DNA of 40,314 bases from Betaproteobacteria bacterium HGW-Betaproteobacteria-7. Lineage in GTDB: Bacteria > Pseudomonadota > Gammaproteobacteria > Burkholderiales > Rhodocyclaceae. This document shows, one piece after another, positions 8,613 to 17,932 of the stretch. The position numbers and the translations under genes were made by a program. Under the pieces are notes generated by a model. The model did not search any database. It was not told the DNA's origin and saw only the letters and a list, made by a program, of their open reading frames with translations. Where the stretch lies: the NCBI GenBank assembly GCA_002840765.1, contig PHCE01000027.1, positions 1 to 40,314 of the forward strand, in the 5' to 3' direction. Each line of letters opens with the position of its first letter. Position 1 is the first letter of the stretch.

Positions 8613-8973
8613 GGCGCCGCCTCCGCCACCAGGCCCAGGCGTAGACGAGGGCGTTGAAGACGATCAGCCCGAGGCCCAGTCCCAGTTGCAGGCTGCGCGT
8701 CAGGCCGTCGGGATAGATCAGCGACAGCAGGTAGTGCTCGATGAAACTGCCGCTGTAGCCGGCCTCGCCGCCAAGCAGGCGCAGTCGGTTTTCGAGTGGG
8801 GTCAATGGGCAGATGCGGCCGGTGAACTGGATCCAGATGCCCCAGGCCAGCGCTGGCAGGTGCAGCCAGGCCAGACGCCAGCGCCAAACGGCGAGCAGGC
8901 CGCCGAAGACGACGAGCAGGATGAAGGCGAAGTGGATCGCCAGCACCGCGTCGGCCAGCAGGCGCCAACTCAT
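8602..8973 (-). CDS. DUF2784 family membrane protein
   Basis: A 123-residue protein with a hydrophobic N-terminal helix (LLADAVLAIHFAFILLVVFGGLLAVW), a central WIQFTGRICPLTPLENRLR motif, SFIEHYLLSLIYP, and a further hydrophobic helix near the C-terminus. These are the conserved features of DUF2784, a small inner-membrane family of unknown function. I chose the ATG at 8973, immediately before the first membrane helix; a longer frame up to 9060 would add a charged, low-quality extension. Its 3' end overlaps the start of the interrupted hydrolase by 11 bases, so the two were probably cotranscribed. Confidence 0.8.
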   Translation of the reverse strand: MSWRLLADAVLAIHFAFILLVVFGGLLAVWRWRLAWLHLPALAWGIWIQFTGRICPLTPLENRLRLLGGEAGYSGSFIEHYLLSLIYPDGLTRSLQLGLGLGLIVFNALVYAWAWWRRRRHAR

Positions 8974-9106
8974 TGCGGGCAGCAGACAAAGCCAAAGGGC
9001 CAGCGCGCCATGTCTATCCTCCTCAGGCCGCGACCGCCATCCGGGCCGCGGTAACAGCAATTCTGCACCCCATTGTGCCGACGGTGTGCGCTTCGTCTGT
9101 TGGCTG

Positions 9107-12100
9107 CTACGGTGTGGCAGCTCCGTCCGTACCGTCCTGCCTGGGCTGCGCCAGCACGTAGATTGACGGGATCAGCAGCAGGGTCACGAACATCGACACG
9201 AGCAGGCCGAACACCATGCACACGGCGAGCGGGCGCAGCATCTCGGACCCTTCGCCGAGGCCGAGCGCGAGCGGCGACATGCCGGCGACAGTGGTCAGCG
9301 TGGTCATCATGATCGGCCGCAGGCGCAGGCGCGCCGCTTCCATCACCGCGTCGTGCACGACGGTGCCGCGCCGGCGCGTCAGTTCGATGTATTCGACGAG
9401 GACGATGGCGTTGTTCACCACCACGCCGATCAGCATGATGATGCCCAGCCAAACCGGCATCGAAATCGGCAATTCGGTGATCAGCAGGCCGACGACCACG
9501 CCGATCAGCGCGAACGGCACGCCGAGCATGATCACCATCGGGTTGCGCAGCGATTCGTACTGCACCGCCATGACCACGAAGACCAGGAACAGCGCCAGCC
9601 CGGCGAGCGTCGCGACCAGCGCGTTGCCGCGTTGCAGGCTGTCGAAGGCGCCGCCGTAATAGAGGGAATAGCCGGTCGGCAAGGCGAAGCCGTCGAGATC
9701 GTCGCGCAGGGCGCCGAGCACCTCGCCGAGCGGCTGGTCGCCGGTGAGGGCGGCGCTGATCTCGACGATGCGGCTCTGGTTCTCGCGGCGGATCTCGGTC
9801 GGGGCCACCACCAGTTCGATCGCGGCGACGTCGCCGAGATGTACCGCCGGGCGCTGGGTGCCGGCACCGAACAAGGGCAGCGCCGCCAGCGCGGCGGGAC
9901 TGTCGATGCCGCTTTGCGGCAGGCGCACCCGCACATCGTAGGCGCGGTCGCCCTCGATGTAGTCGCCGACGATGATGCCGTCCAGCGCGATGCGCAGGGC
10001 GCGGCCAACCTGCTCGACGTCCACGCCCAGTTCGGCGGCGCGTGCGCGGTCAGGGCGTACGGAAAACTCCAGGCGGCGTTCCTCCGCCGAGTGATTGGCG
10101 TTGCGCAGGCCGGGGCGGCCGCGCAGGCGTTCGACCAGGCGGTCGCCGATGCTGCCGAGGATTTCCAGATCGGGACCGCGCACGCGGATGCTGACGTCCT
10201 CGTCGGCGCGCGACACGCGCACGCCGCGCAGCCCGGCGGCGCGTGCGCGCACCTTGACGCCGGCCAGTTCTTCGTCGGCAACGGCCTTGCTGAACGCAGT
10301 CACCCAGGCCTCGATGCCGCGCGCGCGCTGCGCCAGCGGCAGCAGTTCGATGCTCAGGGTGGCGCGGTTGGGGCGTTCGCGCTGGCTGCGGCCGAAGATG
10401 GATCCGCCGGCGACCACCGACAGGCCGGCGACGTCACCCTGATCGAGCGCGATGCGTTCCAGCCGGCGCACGGTGCGGTCCATTTCCTCGAGCGAACCGC
10501 CCGGGTCGGTGAGTATCTGCACCTGCACGCGGCCGTCGTCCATGGTCGGCAGGAATTCCTGTTTGCCGGCGCCCTGCATGAACAGCCAGCCGAAGCCGGC
10601 CAGTAACAGCGTCGCCACCGCCACCGCCAGCCAGGGCTTCTTCAGCGTCGCCGTCAGCGTCGGCAGGTAGACGCGCTGTGCGCCGGCGACGAAACCGCGG
10701 GCCATCCGCGTCACCCGCGACGGCGTCGGCGGCCGGCCGCGCGCCGCCAGCGCCGGCACCAGGGTCAGCGCGACGACCAGTGAGGCGACGATGGCGGCGG
10801 TGATGGTGAAAATCAGCTCGCGGAACAGCAGGCCGACCAGCCCGCTGATGAACAGGAACGGCAGTACGGCGGCGAGGTTGGTGCTGGTGGCGGCGACGAT
10901 CGGGCTGTTGACCTCGGCGGCGGCGTGCTCGGCGCTGGTCAGGCCTTCTTCGCCGTCGCGCTGGTGGCGCTCGATGTTCTCCAGCATGACGATGGTGTTG
11001 TCCACCAGCATGCCGATGCCCAGCGCCAGGCCGCCCAGGGTCATCAGGTTGAGCGACAGGCCGCCCAGCGCCATGATGGCGAAGGTGATCATGATCGAGA
11101 TGGGAATGGCACTGCCGATGATCAGCGTGCCGCGCACGCTGCCGAGGAACACGTACACCACCAGCATCGCCAGCACAGCGCCAGCAAGCGCCGCGAGGGA
11201 AGCGTTGTTGAGCGACTGGCGCACGTACACCGCCTGGTTGGAGACGACGTCGACGCGCACGTCCTCGCTGATCAGATTCTGCGCGCGCAACTCGACCAGG
11301 CGCGCCACGACCACGTCGGCGACGTCGACGGTATTGGCATTGGGCTGCTTCTGCACCGAGACGCGCACGCCCGGCGTGCCGTTGTAGCGCACGCGGATGC
11401 GCTCGTCCTCGCTGGCGTCGATCACCTCGGCCAGTTCGGACAGCGGCCGCGTGCCGCCGTCGGGCAGGCGGATCGGCAGCGCGCCGAGCTCGGCGACGCT
11501 GTTGATGCGCCCGGTGGTGCGGCTGGCGTACTCACGCGCACCCATGCGCAGGCGCCCGGCCGGCGCGTCGAGGTTGCCGCGCTCGATGGCGCTGGTGATG
11601 TCGTCGAGCGACAGGCCAAGCGCCGCCAGCCGGCGCGGATCGGGCAGCACCTGCACCTCGCGCACGACGCCGCCGCCGACCTCGACCGCTGCCACTCCCG
11701 GCAGGTTGAGAAAATACTTGGCGAACACATTGTCGGTCCAGCCACGCAGCTCGGTCATGTCGCGCAGCGCCGAACTGACCACGAACTCCATCACCGGAAT
11801 CTGCGACGGGTCGCGCTTGAAGATGATCGGCGGGTCGATGGTGGTCGGCAGGATGCGCTTGGCGCGGTCGAGGCGCGTGCTGGCGTCGCGCAGGGCGACG
11901 TCGATATCCTTGCCGTAGTCGAAATACAGCTCGATCTCGCTGGTGCCCTCGGAGGTGGTCGACTCGATGCCGACAGCGTCCTCGGTGATCGCCAGTTGCT
12001 CCTCGATCTGGCGCGTGACACGGTCTTCCATGATGTTGGCCGGGACCGCCGGATCGATGATGCGGACGCCGATCTCGGGGTAGATCAGTTGCGGCAGCAG

Positions 12101-12214
12101 GTCCACCGGCAGGCGGGTGAGGGCGAACAGGCCGAGGACGATGGCGGTCAGGGTCAGCATCAAGGTGCTGACCGGATGATGGATGCACCAGCCGGCGATG
12201 CCACCGCCGCGCAT
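9107..12214 (-). CDS. RND efflux pump inner-membrane permease (HAE1 type)
   Basis: A 1035-residue proton-driven exporter of the AcrB-like hydrophobe/amphiphile efflux family. The first membrane helix is at residues about 12 to 30, followed by the large periplasmic loop. A helix block begins near residue 335 with the proton-relay helix GGLALGIGMLVDNTIVMLENIERH. The pair that is Asp-Asp in AcrB is Asp-Asn here, a variant common in HAE1 members outside enterobacteria. The second half repeats this organisation, ending with GIIMLIGVVVNNAIVLVEYIE and several helices. It is encoded 2 bases downstream of its adaptor and should work with it. No TolC-type outer-membrane channel is present, so one encoded elsewhere must be used. 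The substrate is unknown. Confidence 0.95.
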   Translation of the reverse strand: MRGGGIAGWCIHHPVSTLMLTLTAIVLGLFALTRLPVDLLPQLIYPEIGVRIIDPAVPANIMEDRVTRQIEEQLAITEDAVGIESTTSEGTSEIELYFDYGKDIDVALRDASTRLDRAKRILPTTIDPPIIFKRDPSQIPVMEFVVSSALRDMTELRGWTDNVFAKYFLNLPGVAAVEVGGGVVREVQVLPDPRRLAALGLSLDDITSAIERGNLDAPAGRLRMGAREYASRTTGRINSVAELGALPIRLPDGGTRPLSELAEVIDASEDERIRVRYNGTPGVRVSVQKQPNANTVDVADVVVARLVELRAQNLISEDVRVDVVSNQAVYVRQSLNNASLAALAGAVLAMLVVYVFLGSVRGTLIIGSAIPISIMITFAIMALGGLSLNLMTLGGLALGIGMLVDNTIVMLENIERHQRDGEEGLTSAEHAAAEVNSPIVAATSTNLAAVLPFLFISGLVGLLFRELIFTITAAIVASLVVALTLVPALAARGRPPTPSRVTRMARGFVAGAQRVYLPTLTATLKKPWLAVAVATLLLAGFGWLFMQGAGKQEFLPTMDDGRVQVQILTDPGGSLEEMDRTVRRLERIALDQGDVAGLSVVAGGSIFGRSQRERPNRATLSIELLPLAQRARGIEAWVTAFSKAVADEELAGVKVRARAAGLRGVRVSRADEDVSIRVRGPDLEILGSIGDRLVERLRGRPGLRNANHSAEERRLEFSVRPDRARAAELGVDVEQVGRALRIALDGIIVGDYIEGDRAYDVRVRLPQSGIDSPAALAALPLFGAGTQRPAVHLGDVAAIELVVAPTEIRRENQSRIVEISAALTGDQPLGEVLGALRDDLDGFALPTGYSLYYGGAFDSLQRGNALVATLAGLALFLVFVVMAVQYESLRNPMVIMLGVPFALIGVVVGLLITELPISMPVWLGIIMLIGVVVNNAIVLVEYIELTRRRGTVVHDAVMEAARLRLRPIMMTTLTTVAGMSPLALGLGEGSEMLRPLAVCMVFGLLVSMFVTLLLIPSIYVLAQPRQDGTDGAATP

Positions 12215-12216
12215 GC

Positions 12217-13284
12217 TCAGCGTCCTTCCGTTGCCGCGTCGGCGGGCGGGCCGACCGGCTTCACCTGGCGCCCGTCGGCCAGTTCGAGGAAGCCCTTGAC
12301 CACCACGCGTGCGGCGGGCGCCAGGCCGTCGACGATCTCGACGCGGTCGGCCAGACGCAGGCCGCTGCTCACCGTGACGCGGCGCACTGTGCCGTCACCC
12401 TGGTAGGTGAAGACGAATTCGCCGGCTTCGTCGCGCTGCAACGCCGCCAGCGGCACGATCAGGTGTTCCTCGCCGCCGGCGGCGAACACCACCCGGCAGT
12501 ACTGGCCCGGCCGCGCGCCCGGCGGCAGCGGGTCGAGCGCGACCTCGACGAGGCCGCTGCGGGTAGCCGGGTCGAGCGTCGGATGGATGCGCAGGATGCG
12601 TCCGGGGTACGACCCGGCGCCGAGCGCGTCGATGCGTACCTGCGCGGTGTCGCCGACGCGCAGGCGCGGCAGCACCAGCTCGGAGACGCTGACGTCAGTG
12701 ACCAGCCGGGTCGGATCGATCAGGGTCAATATATGGCTGTGTTGCGGCGTCGCATCACCCGGCTCGACCAGGCGCGCGGCGATTACACCGGCCCGCGGCG
12801 CGGTCAGGGTCATGTGCTGCAGGCGCACCTGCAGCAGACGTACTTCGGCCCGGGCCAGTTCCTGCGCCGCGGTCGCCCGCGACATCGCCTCGGCACTGAA
12901 AAAACCCTTCGCCACCAGGCGCCGCGACCGCTCGAAGTTGGCCTCGGCCTCAGCCAGGCTTGCCTCTGCCTTGTCCAGTTCGGCGCGGGCAATGCGGTCG
13001 TCATAGCGTGCCAGCACCTGGCCGGCGGCGACCGGGTCGCCCTCGCGCACCGTCAACTCGACGATGCGGCCTTCCTCCTGATTGACCACCTTCATCTCGT
13101 GCAAGGCGCGCAAGGTGCCGGAACGGTCGGCAGCATAGGTCAGGCGGCCCGGTTCGGCGCCGGCGAGTTCGACCAGATGCGGGCGGGGAGCAACGGGCGT
13201 GTTCTTACCCTCGGGTTCGCCGCAACCGCCAAGGGCCGCGCTGCACAGCAGCCAGATCAGGGGAAGTGTTGTTCTGCGGGACAT
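12217..13284 (-). CDS. RND efflux periplasmic adaptor lipoprotein
   Basis: A 355-residue membrane-fusion protein. The N-terminus is a lipoprotein signal with lipobox LGGC (Cys21). The barrel-sandwich half-motifs VVNQEEGRIVELTVREGDPVAAGQVLARYD and TLTAPRAGVIAARLVEPGD flank a short coiled-coil hairpin (residues about 100 to 150), followed by a beta-barrel domain and a membrane-proximal domain ending in GFLELADGRQV. It bridges the permease to an outer-membrane channel. It is the first gene of a two-gene operon with the permease and is divergent from the aldo/keto reductase operon; the 216 bases between must hold promoters for both directions. Confidence 0.93.
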   Translation of the reverse strand: MSRRTTLPLIWLLCSAALGGCGEPEGKNTPVAPRPHLVELAGAEPGRLTYAADRSGTLRALHEMKVVNQEEGRIVELTVREGDPVAAGQVLARYDDRIARAELDKAEASLAEAEANFERSRRLVAKGFFSAEAMSRATAAQELARAEVRLLQVRLQHMTLTAPRAGVIAARLVEPGDATPQHSHILTLIDPTRLVTDVSVSELVLPRLRVGDTAQVRIDALGAGSYPGRILRIHPTLDPATRSGLVEVALDPLPPGARPGQYCRVVFAAGGEEHLIVPLAALQRDEAGEFVFTYQGDGTVRRVTVSSGLRLADRVEIVDGLAPAARVVVKGFLELADGRQVKPVGPPADAATEGR

Positions 13285-13500
13285 GGTTGGACGGGTCGGC
13301 GCGATGATGTCTGGGAAGGATAAAGGAAATGGCTGGCAATTACGCTTTCGACCGCCCTTGGGTTCAACCGGTGACGGGTATCGTTGAATTTGCTGTACTG
13401 CGGCGTATTGCGGGAACTGGTGGTCGCAAATGGCATCCGACAGTCAGTCGGCATAGCCGATACGGAGCAATCCCATTTTGCAGGAAGTGAGATCGAGATC

Positions 13501-14439
13501 ATGCACTTCGTTCCCCTGCCGGCGATGATGAGCCGTGCGACTTTCCTGCGTCTGGCCGGGGCGACCGCGGCCGGCTTGCTGCTCGGCGGCGGGACGCCGG
13601 CGGCTGCTGCACCGGCCATGCAGCGGCGGCCGATTCCGGGCAGTGGTGAACTGCTGCCGGTGATCGGCCTGGGTACCTGGCAGAGTTTCGACGCCGCCCC
13701 CGGCTCGCCCGAATACGCCCGCCTGCCCGCTGTGCTGCAGGCGCTGTTCGCCGCTGGCGGCTCGGTCATCGACAGTTCGCCGATGTACGGCCGGTCCGAG
13801 GCCACCACCGGCGAGTTGTTGGCGGCGGCCGGCAGCCGGCGTCAGGCCTTCCTGGCCAGCAAGGTGTGGACCCGCGGCCGGCCGGAAGGGCAGCGGCAGA
13901 TCGCCGATTCGGCACGCCTGCTCGGCGCCGGGGTGCTCGACCTGATGCAGGTGCATAACCTCGTCGACTGGCGCAGCCAACTGGCGACGTTGCGCGAGTG
14001 GCAGGCGGCCGGGCGCCTGCGCTACGTCGGCGTCACCCATTACCATGCCGGCGCCTATGAGGAACTGGCCGCGGTGCTGCGCGACGAACGCCTCGATTTC
14101 CTGCAGATCAACTATTCGCTCGACGAGCGCGAAGCCGAGCGGCGCATCCTGCCGCTGGCCGCCGAGCGCGGCCTGGCGGTGCTGATCAACCGGCCGTTCG
14201 GTGGCGGTGGCCTGCTGCGCCGCCTGCGCCAGCAGCAGCTGCCGGCCTGGGCGGGCGAGATCGAGGCGACGAGCTGGGCGCAGTTGCTGCTCAAGTTCGT
14301 GCTCAGCCAGCCGGCGGTGACCTGCGCCATCCCCGGCACCAGCCGTCCCGAGCACATGGCCGACAATGCCGCTGCCGGCTTCGGGCCGATTCCGGAAGCC
14401 GCCTTCTGGCACCGGTATCCCGAGCTTTTTCGCCTGTGA
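13501..14439 (+). CDS. exported aldo/keto reductase (first of a tandem pair)
   Basis: A 312-residue protein with an export signal (SRATFLRLAGATAAGLLLGG ending at AAAA). The signal resembles a Tat signal with only one arginine of the pair, so the route (Tat or Sec) is unsure. The mature part is an aldo/keto reductase barrel beginning GELLPVIGLGTW. It has the catalytic Asp and Tyr in VIDSSPMYGRSE, the Lys in ASKVWTRG and the His in DLMQVHNLVDW, and a C-terminal nucleotide-site segment AIPGTSRPEHMADN. NAD(P)H is not normally available outside the cytoplasm, so an exported reductase of this type probably has a tightly bound cofactor or a different job. The ATG at 13501 places the signal sequence at the N-terminus; the open frame extends to 13384. 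It starts an operon with the next three genes. Confidence 0.82.
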   Translation: MHFVPLPAMMSRATFLRLAGATAAGLLLGGGTPAAAAPAMQRRPIPGSGELLPVIGLGTWQSFDAAPGSPEYARLPAVLQALFAAGGSVIDSSPMYGRSEATTGELLAAAGSRRQAFLASKVWTRGRPEGQRQIADSARLLGAGVLDLMQVHNLVDWRSQLATLREWQAAGRLRYVGVTHYHAGAYEELAAVLRDERLDFLQINYSLDEREAERRILPLAAERGLAVLINRPFGGGGLLRRLRQQQLPAWAGEIEATSWAQLLLKFVLSQPAVTCAIPGTSRPEHMADNAAAGFGPIPEAAFWHRYPELFRL

Positions 14440-14452
14440 GGAGGAGGGGCCG

Positions 14453-15379
14453 ATGACGCCACGTGTTGACCCTTGCCGCCGCCGCCTGCTGCAGGCCGGC
14501 GTGGCTCTCGGCGCCGCCGTGCTGTTGCCGCCGGCCGCCGCGCAGACGCCGTTGCTGACGCGGCCGGTGCCGTCGACCGGCATCCGCCTGCCGCTGGTCG
14601 GGCTGGGTACCAACCGCTTCCGCTTCGGCGACGACGCCTGGCTGGCACGCTTGGGCGAGACGCTGGCGGCCTTCATCCGTTTCGGCGGTCAGGTGGTCGA
14701 TACGGCGCCGGCCTACGGTGACTCGGAGGCGGTGATCGGCAGCCTGATGGCGGCGGATGCCCTGCGCGAACGCCTGTTTCTCGCTACCAAGGTTGGTCGC
14801 GAAGGCGCACGGGAGGGACGCAAGAGTCTGGCCGATTCCTACGTCGCCCTGCGCACACCGCGTCTTGACCTGGTCCAGTTGCATAACCTGCGCGGTGTCA
14901 GCACGGTGCTGCCGGTGCTGCGTGAACAGAAGGCGGCCGGCCATATCGGCCACATCGGCATCACCAGTTCGAGTTACCGGCAGTATGCCGAGATGGAGGC
15001 GATCATGCGCCGCGAGCGGCTCGACTTCATCCAGGTCGATTACGCCGTCGGCAACCGCGGCGCCGGCGCGCGCCTGCTACCGCTGGCGGCCGAACGTGGC
15101 ATGGCGGTGCTGGTCAATCTGCCGTTCGGGCGTGGCGCCCAGTTCCGCGCCGTCGGCGAGCGGCCGCTGCCGGACTGGGCGGCGGAGATTGACTGCAGTT
15201 CGTGGGCGCAGGTCTTCCTCAAGTACGTGGTCAGCCACCCGGCGGTGACCTGCGCCATTCCCGGCAGCACGCAGGCGGCACACGTCGCCGACAACCTCGG
15301 CGCCGCCCGCGGCCGGCTGCCGGACACAGCGTTGCGCCAGGAGATCGCCCGTTATTTCGACGCCATCACGGACAGTTGA
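14453..15379 (+). CDS. exported aldo/keto reductase (second of the pair)
   Basis: A 308-residue paralogue of the preceding gene. Its signal contains CRRRLLQAGVALGAAVLL followed by AAAQ, which fits a Tat signal better than its neighbour. The barrel has GIRLPLVGLGTNRF, the Asp/Tyr pair in VVDTAPAYGDSE, the Lys in ATKVGREG, the His in LVQLHNLRGV and the end motif AIPGSTQAAHVADN. The start ATG has GAGGAGG 6 nt upstream, and the gap to the preceding gene is only 13 bases. The two proteins share almost the same C-terminal third (SWAQ, LPFGRG versus RPFGGG), pointing to tandem duplication. The substrate is unknown. Confidence 0.87.
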   Translation: MTPRVDPCRRRLLQAGVALGAAVLLPPAAAQTPLLTRPVPSTGIRLPLVGLGTNRFRFGDDAWLARLGETLAAFIRFGGQVVDTAPAYGDSEAVIGSLMAADALRERLFLATKVGREGAREGRKSLADSYVALRTPRLDLVQLHNLRGVSTVLPVLREQKAAGHIGHIGITSSSYRQYAEMEAIMRRERLDFIQVDYAVGNRGAGARLLPLAAERGMAVLVNLPFGRGAQFRAVGERPLPDWAAEIDCSSWAQVFLKYVVSHPAVTCAIPGSTQAAHVADNLGAARGRLPDTALRQEIARYFDAITDS

Positions 15380-15382
15380 GCG

Positions 15383-16657
15383 GTGGTGCTGACCCGCCTG
15401 TTCACCCGGCTGGTGCCGGTGCGCCCCGGCGAGACAGCGCCGCTGCTGCTGGCCACCGCCTACGGCTTCGCCATCCTCTTTGCCTATTACCTCCTGCGCC
15501 CGGTGCGCGACGAGATTGGCGCCGCCGACCGCGGCAACCTGCAGCTGTTGTGGACGGCGGTGTTCCTCGTCATGCTGGTCGCCGTACCGCTCTATTCGGC
15601 GGCCGTCGCCCGGCTCCGGCGCGGCGTCTTCATCCCGCTCGCCAACCGCTTCTTCGCCGCCAACCTGGTGCTCTTTTACCTGGCCCTGGTGCTGCTGCCG
15701 GAAACCGCCCGGCCGTGGATCGACCGCGTTTTCTACGTGTGGACCAGCGTCTTCGCGCTGTTCGTCGTCACCGTCTTCTGGGGCCTGGTCGTCGACCTGT
15801 TCCGCGACGAGCAGGGCAAGCGCCTGTTCGGCTTCATCACCGTCGGCTCCTCGCTCGGCGCCATCGTCGGTTCGGCAACGACGGCGGCGCTGGCGCCGGT
15901 GGTGCCGGTGTTCGCGCTGCTGCTGATCGCTGTGCTACCGCTCGAAGCGGCCGCTCGCCTGGCGCGCGCTCTCGACCGCTTCGCCGAACAGGAGCCGGCC
16001 ACGCTGCAGCGCGAGCCGGCGGCGCGCATCGGCGGCAGCGCCTGGAGCGGCATCGGCCCGGTATTCCGCTCGCCTGCGCTGCGCCGCATCGCGCTGTGGA
16101 TTTTGCTGATGACCTTCGCCTCGACCATCCTCTATTTCGTGCAATCGCACCTGGTCGGCGAGGCCATCGCCGACCGTGCCACGCGCCGCGCCTTCCTGGC
16201 GCGCATTGACCTTGCCGTCAACGTGCTGACCATCTTCACCCAGGCGCTGCTGACCGCCCGCATCCTCGCCTGGATCGGCATCGGGGCGACACTGGCGGTG
16301 TTGCCGGCGGTGGCGTTGCTCGGCTTTTTGGTCCTCGGCAACACCGGCGCGGCCGGTGTCCTGACGGCGCTGCTGGTCGTCCGCGTGCTCTACGACAGCA
16401 GCCGCCACGCGCTGGCCAAGCCGGCTCGCGAGGTGCTGTTTACCCGGCTGACGCGCGAGCAGCGCTACAAATCGAAGGCCTTCATCGATGCCGCCGTGTA
16501 TCGTGGTGGCGATCTGCTCAGCGGCTGGATCTATGCCGGCCTCGCCGCCCTCGGCCTGAGCGTCGCCGCCATTGCCCTGGCTGCGGCCCCGGTTGCCGTG
16601 CTGTGGGGCCTGCTCGGCTGGCGCCTGGGGCAAACACAATCGGAACGGGAGGAATGA
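15383..16657 (+). CDS. MFS-like NTP/NDP-exchange-type transporter
   Basis: A 424-residue integral membrane protein with about twelve hydrophobic segments. The N-terminus (FAILFAYYLLRPVRDEIG) and the segment KRLFGFITVGSSLGAIVGS match the free-living bacterial relatives of the ATP:ADP antiporter (Tlc/NTT) family, as does the late motif REVLFTRLTREQRYKSKAFIDAAVYRGGDLLSGW. Classical Tlc proteins exchange nucleotides in intracellular parasites; the substrate of the shorter homologues in free-living proteobacteria is not established. Translation starts at a GTG 3 bases after the stop of the second reductase, so the genes are coupled. Confidence 0.8.
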   Translation: MVLTRLFTRLVPVRPGETAPLLLATAYGFAILFAYYLLRPVRDEIGAADRGNLQLLWTAVFLVMLVAVPLYSAAVARLRRGVFIPLANRFFAANLVLFYLALVLLPETARPWIDRVFYVWTSVFALFVVTVFWGLVVDLFRDEQGKRLFGFITVGSSLGAIVGSATTAALAPVVPVFALLLIAVLPLEAAARLARALDRFAEQEPATLQREPAARIGGSAWSGIGPVFRSPALRRIALWILLMTFASTILYFVQSHLVGEAIADRATRRAFLARIDLAVNVLTIFTQALLTARILAWIGIGATLAVLPAVALLGFLVLGNTGAAGVLTALLVVRVLYDSSRHALAKPAREVLFTRLTREQRYKSKAFIDAAVYRGGDLLSGWIYAGLAALGLSVAAIALAAAPVAVLWGLLGWRLGQTQSEREE

Positions 16658-16661
16658 AACG

Positions 16662-17243
16662 ATGGATCTGCAACGCTGCCCCTGGTGCGAGGGCTTCGAC
16701 CTTTACCGCCAGTATCACGACACCGAATGGGGCGTGCCGCTGCGCGACGACCGCAAGCTATTCGAGCTGCTGATCCTCGAAGGCGCCCAGGCGGGGCTGT
16801 CGTGGGCGACCATCCTGAAGAAGCGGGAAAACTATCGGCGCGCCTTCGACGGCTTCGACCCGGCGCTGATCGCCCGCTACGATGAAGCCAAGGTCGCGGC
16901 GCTGCTGGCCGATGCGGGCATCGTCCGCAACCGTGCCAAGATCGCCGCGGCGATCGGCAATGCCAAGGCTTGCCTGGCGCTGCAGGCGGGTGGCCAGTCG
17001 CTGGCCAATTTTCTCTGGCAGTTCGTCGATGGCAAGCCGCTGCGCAATCACCGGCAGGCGCTGAGCGAAGTGCCGGCGCGCACGGCGCAATCGGATGCAA
17101 TGAGCAAGGCGTTGCAGAAAGCCGGTTTCAAGTTCGTCGGTAGCACCATCTGCTATGCGCTGATGCAGTCGGCTGGGCTGGTTAACGATCATCTGACCAG
17201 TTGCCCGCGGTATGCGGAGATCGGCGACGTGCCGGCGGCGTGA
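16662..17243 (+). CDS. tag: DNA-3-methyladenine glycosylase I
   Basis: A 193-residue base-excision repair enzyme that removes 3-methyladenine from alkylated DNA. The N-terminus has RCPWC and YHDTEWGVP, and the C-terminus has VNDHLTSCPRY; together they supply the cysteine and histidine zinc ligands of the Tag family. The central segment LFELLILEGAQAGLSWATIL, followed by RENYRRAF, carries the helix-hairpin-helix fold and the conserved glutamate. The ATG at 16662 has GGGAGGA overlapping the end of the transporter gene 4 bases upstream, so it is the last member of the reductase/transporter run. Length agrees with the family. Confidence 0.96.
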   Translation: MDLQRCPWCEGFDLYRQYHDTEWGVPLRDDRKLFELLILEGAQAGLSWATILKKRENYRRAFDGFDPALIARYDEAKVAALLADAGIVRNRAKIAAAIGNAKACLALQAGGQSLANFLWQFVDGKPLRNHRQALSEVPARTAQSDAMSKALQKAGFKFVGSTICYALMQSAGLVNDHLTSCPRYAEIGDVPAA

Positions 17244-17312
17244 CGGCCGAACCATTCGGCATTTGGCTTGTCTCTTTTCAACAGTCCTCAACCACAAAAA
17301 TCGGAGACCACC

Positions 17313-17864
17313 ATGAGCCAATATCAGATCGCCGTCATCGTCGGCAGCCTGCGTCAGGATTCCCTCAACCGCAAGCTGGCCACGGCCATCGCCCGTCTGG
17401 CGCCGCCGGAGTATTCCTTCAAACAGGTGTCGATCGGCGATCTGCCCCTCTACAACCAGGATGACGACGCCCATCCGGCGCTGGCGGTGCTGCGCCTGAA
17501 GGAGGAAATCAAGGCGGCGCACGGTCTGCTGTTCGTCACGCCGGAATACAACCGCTCGATTCCCGGCGTCTTGAAGAATGCCCTCGACCACGGTTCGCGC
17601 CCCTACGGCCATAGCGCCTGGGTAGGCAAGCCGGCCGGTGTGATCGGCATCTCTGTCGGGGCCATCGGCACCGCCCTGGCCCAGCAGCATCTGCGCAACA
17701 TCCTCGCCTATCTTGACGTGCCGACCCTCGGCCAGCCGGAGATATTCCTCCAGGCCAAGGACGGCCTGTTCGACGAAGCCGGCAACATCGGCGCCGGCAG
17801 TCAGGCCTTCCTGCAGGGCTGGATAAATCAATACGTCGCCTGGGTCCGGCAGCACATAGGCTGA
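17313..17864 (+). CDS. NADPH-dependent FMN reductase (ChrR/azoreductase-like flavoprotein)
   Basis: A 183-residue flavodoxin-like oxidoreductase. The phosphate loop for FMN is GSLRQDSLNRKLA at the N-terminus, and the second flavin motif is FVTPEYNRSIPGVLKNALDH at about residues 72 to 91. GKPAGVIGISVGAIGTALAQ follows. These are the marks of the chromate reductase / quinone reductase group, which transfers two electrons from NAD(P)H to quinones, metals or azo dyes and limits redox cycling. GGAGA lies 7 nt before the ATG. The gap to tag is 69 bases and contains a small GCCGAA/TTCGGC hairpin without a T-tract, so separate transcription is possible. Confidence 0.9.
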   Translation: MSQYQIAVIVGSLRQDSLNRKLATAIARLAPPEYSFKQVSIGDLPLYNQDDDAHPALAVLRLKEEIKAAHGLLFVTPEYNRSIPGVLKNALDHGSRPYGHSAWVGKPAGVIGISVGAIGTALAQQHLRNILAYLDVPTLGQPEIFLQAKDGLFDEAGNIGAGSQAFLQGWINQYVAWVRQHIG

Positions 17865-17932
17865 ACGGCCGTCGGCCGGGGAAAACTCGGTAGACTGCGC
17901 GACTGGCGTGGCGGGCAAGGGGATGAAGGGCG

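Noticed and set aside
10925..12406. 493-codon open frame on the + strand opposite the RND permease and adaptor genes
   Set aside because: The product is a low-complexity His/Asp/Gln/Arg-rich sequence without motifs, while the - strand encodes a complete RND permease.
17246..17260. GCCGAA/TTCGGC hairpin after tag as a terminator
   Set aside because: The stem is only 6 bp and no T-tract follows, so termination is not supported.
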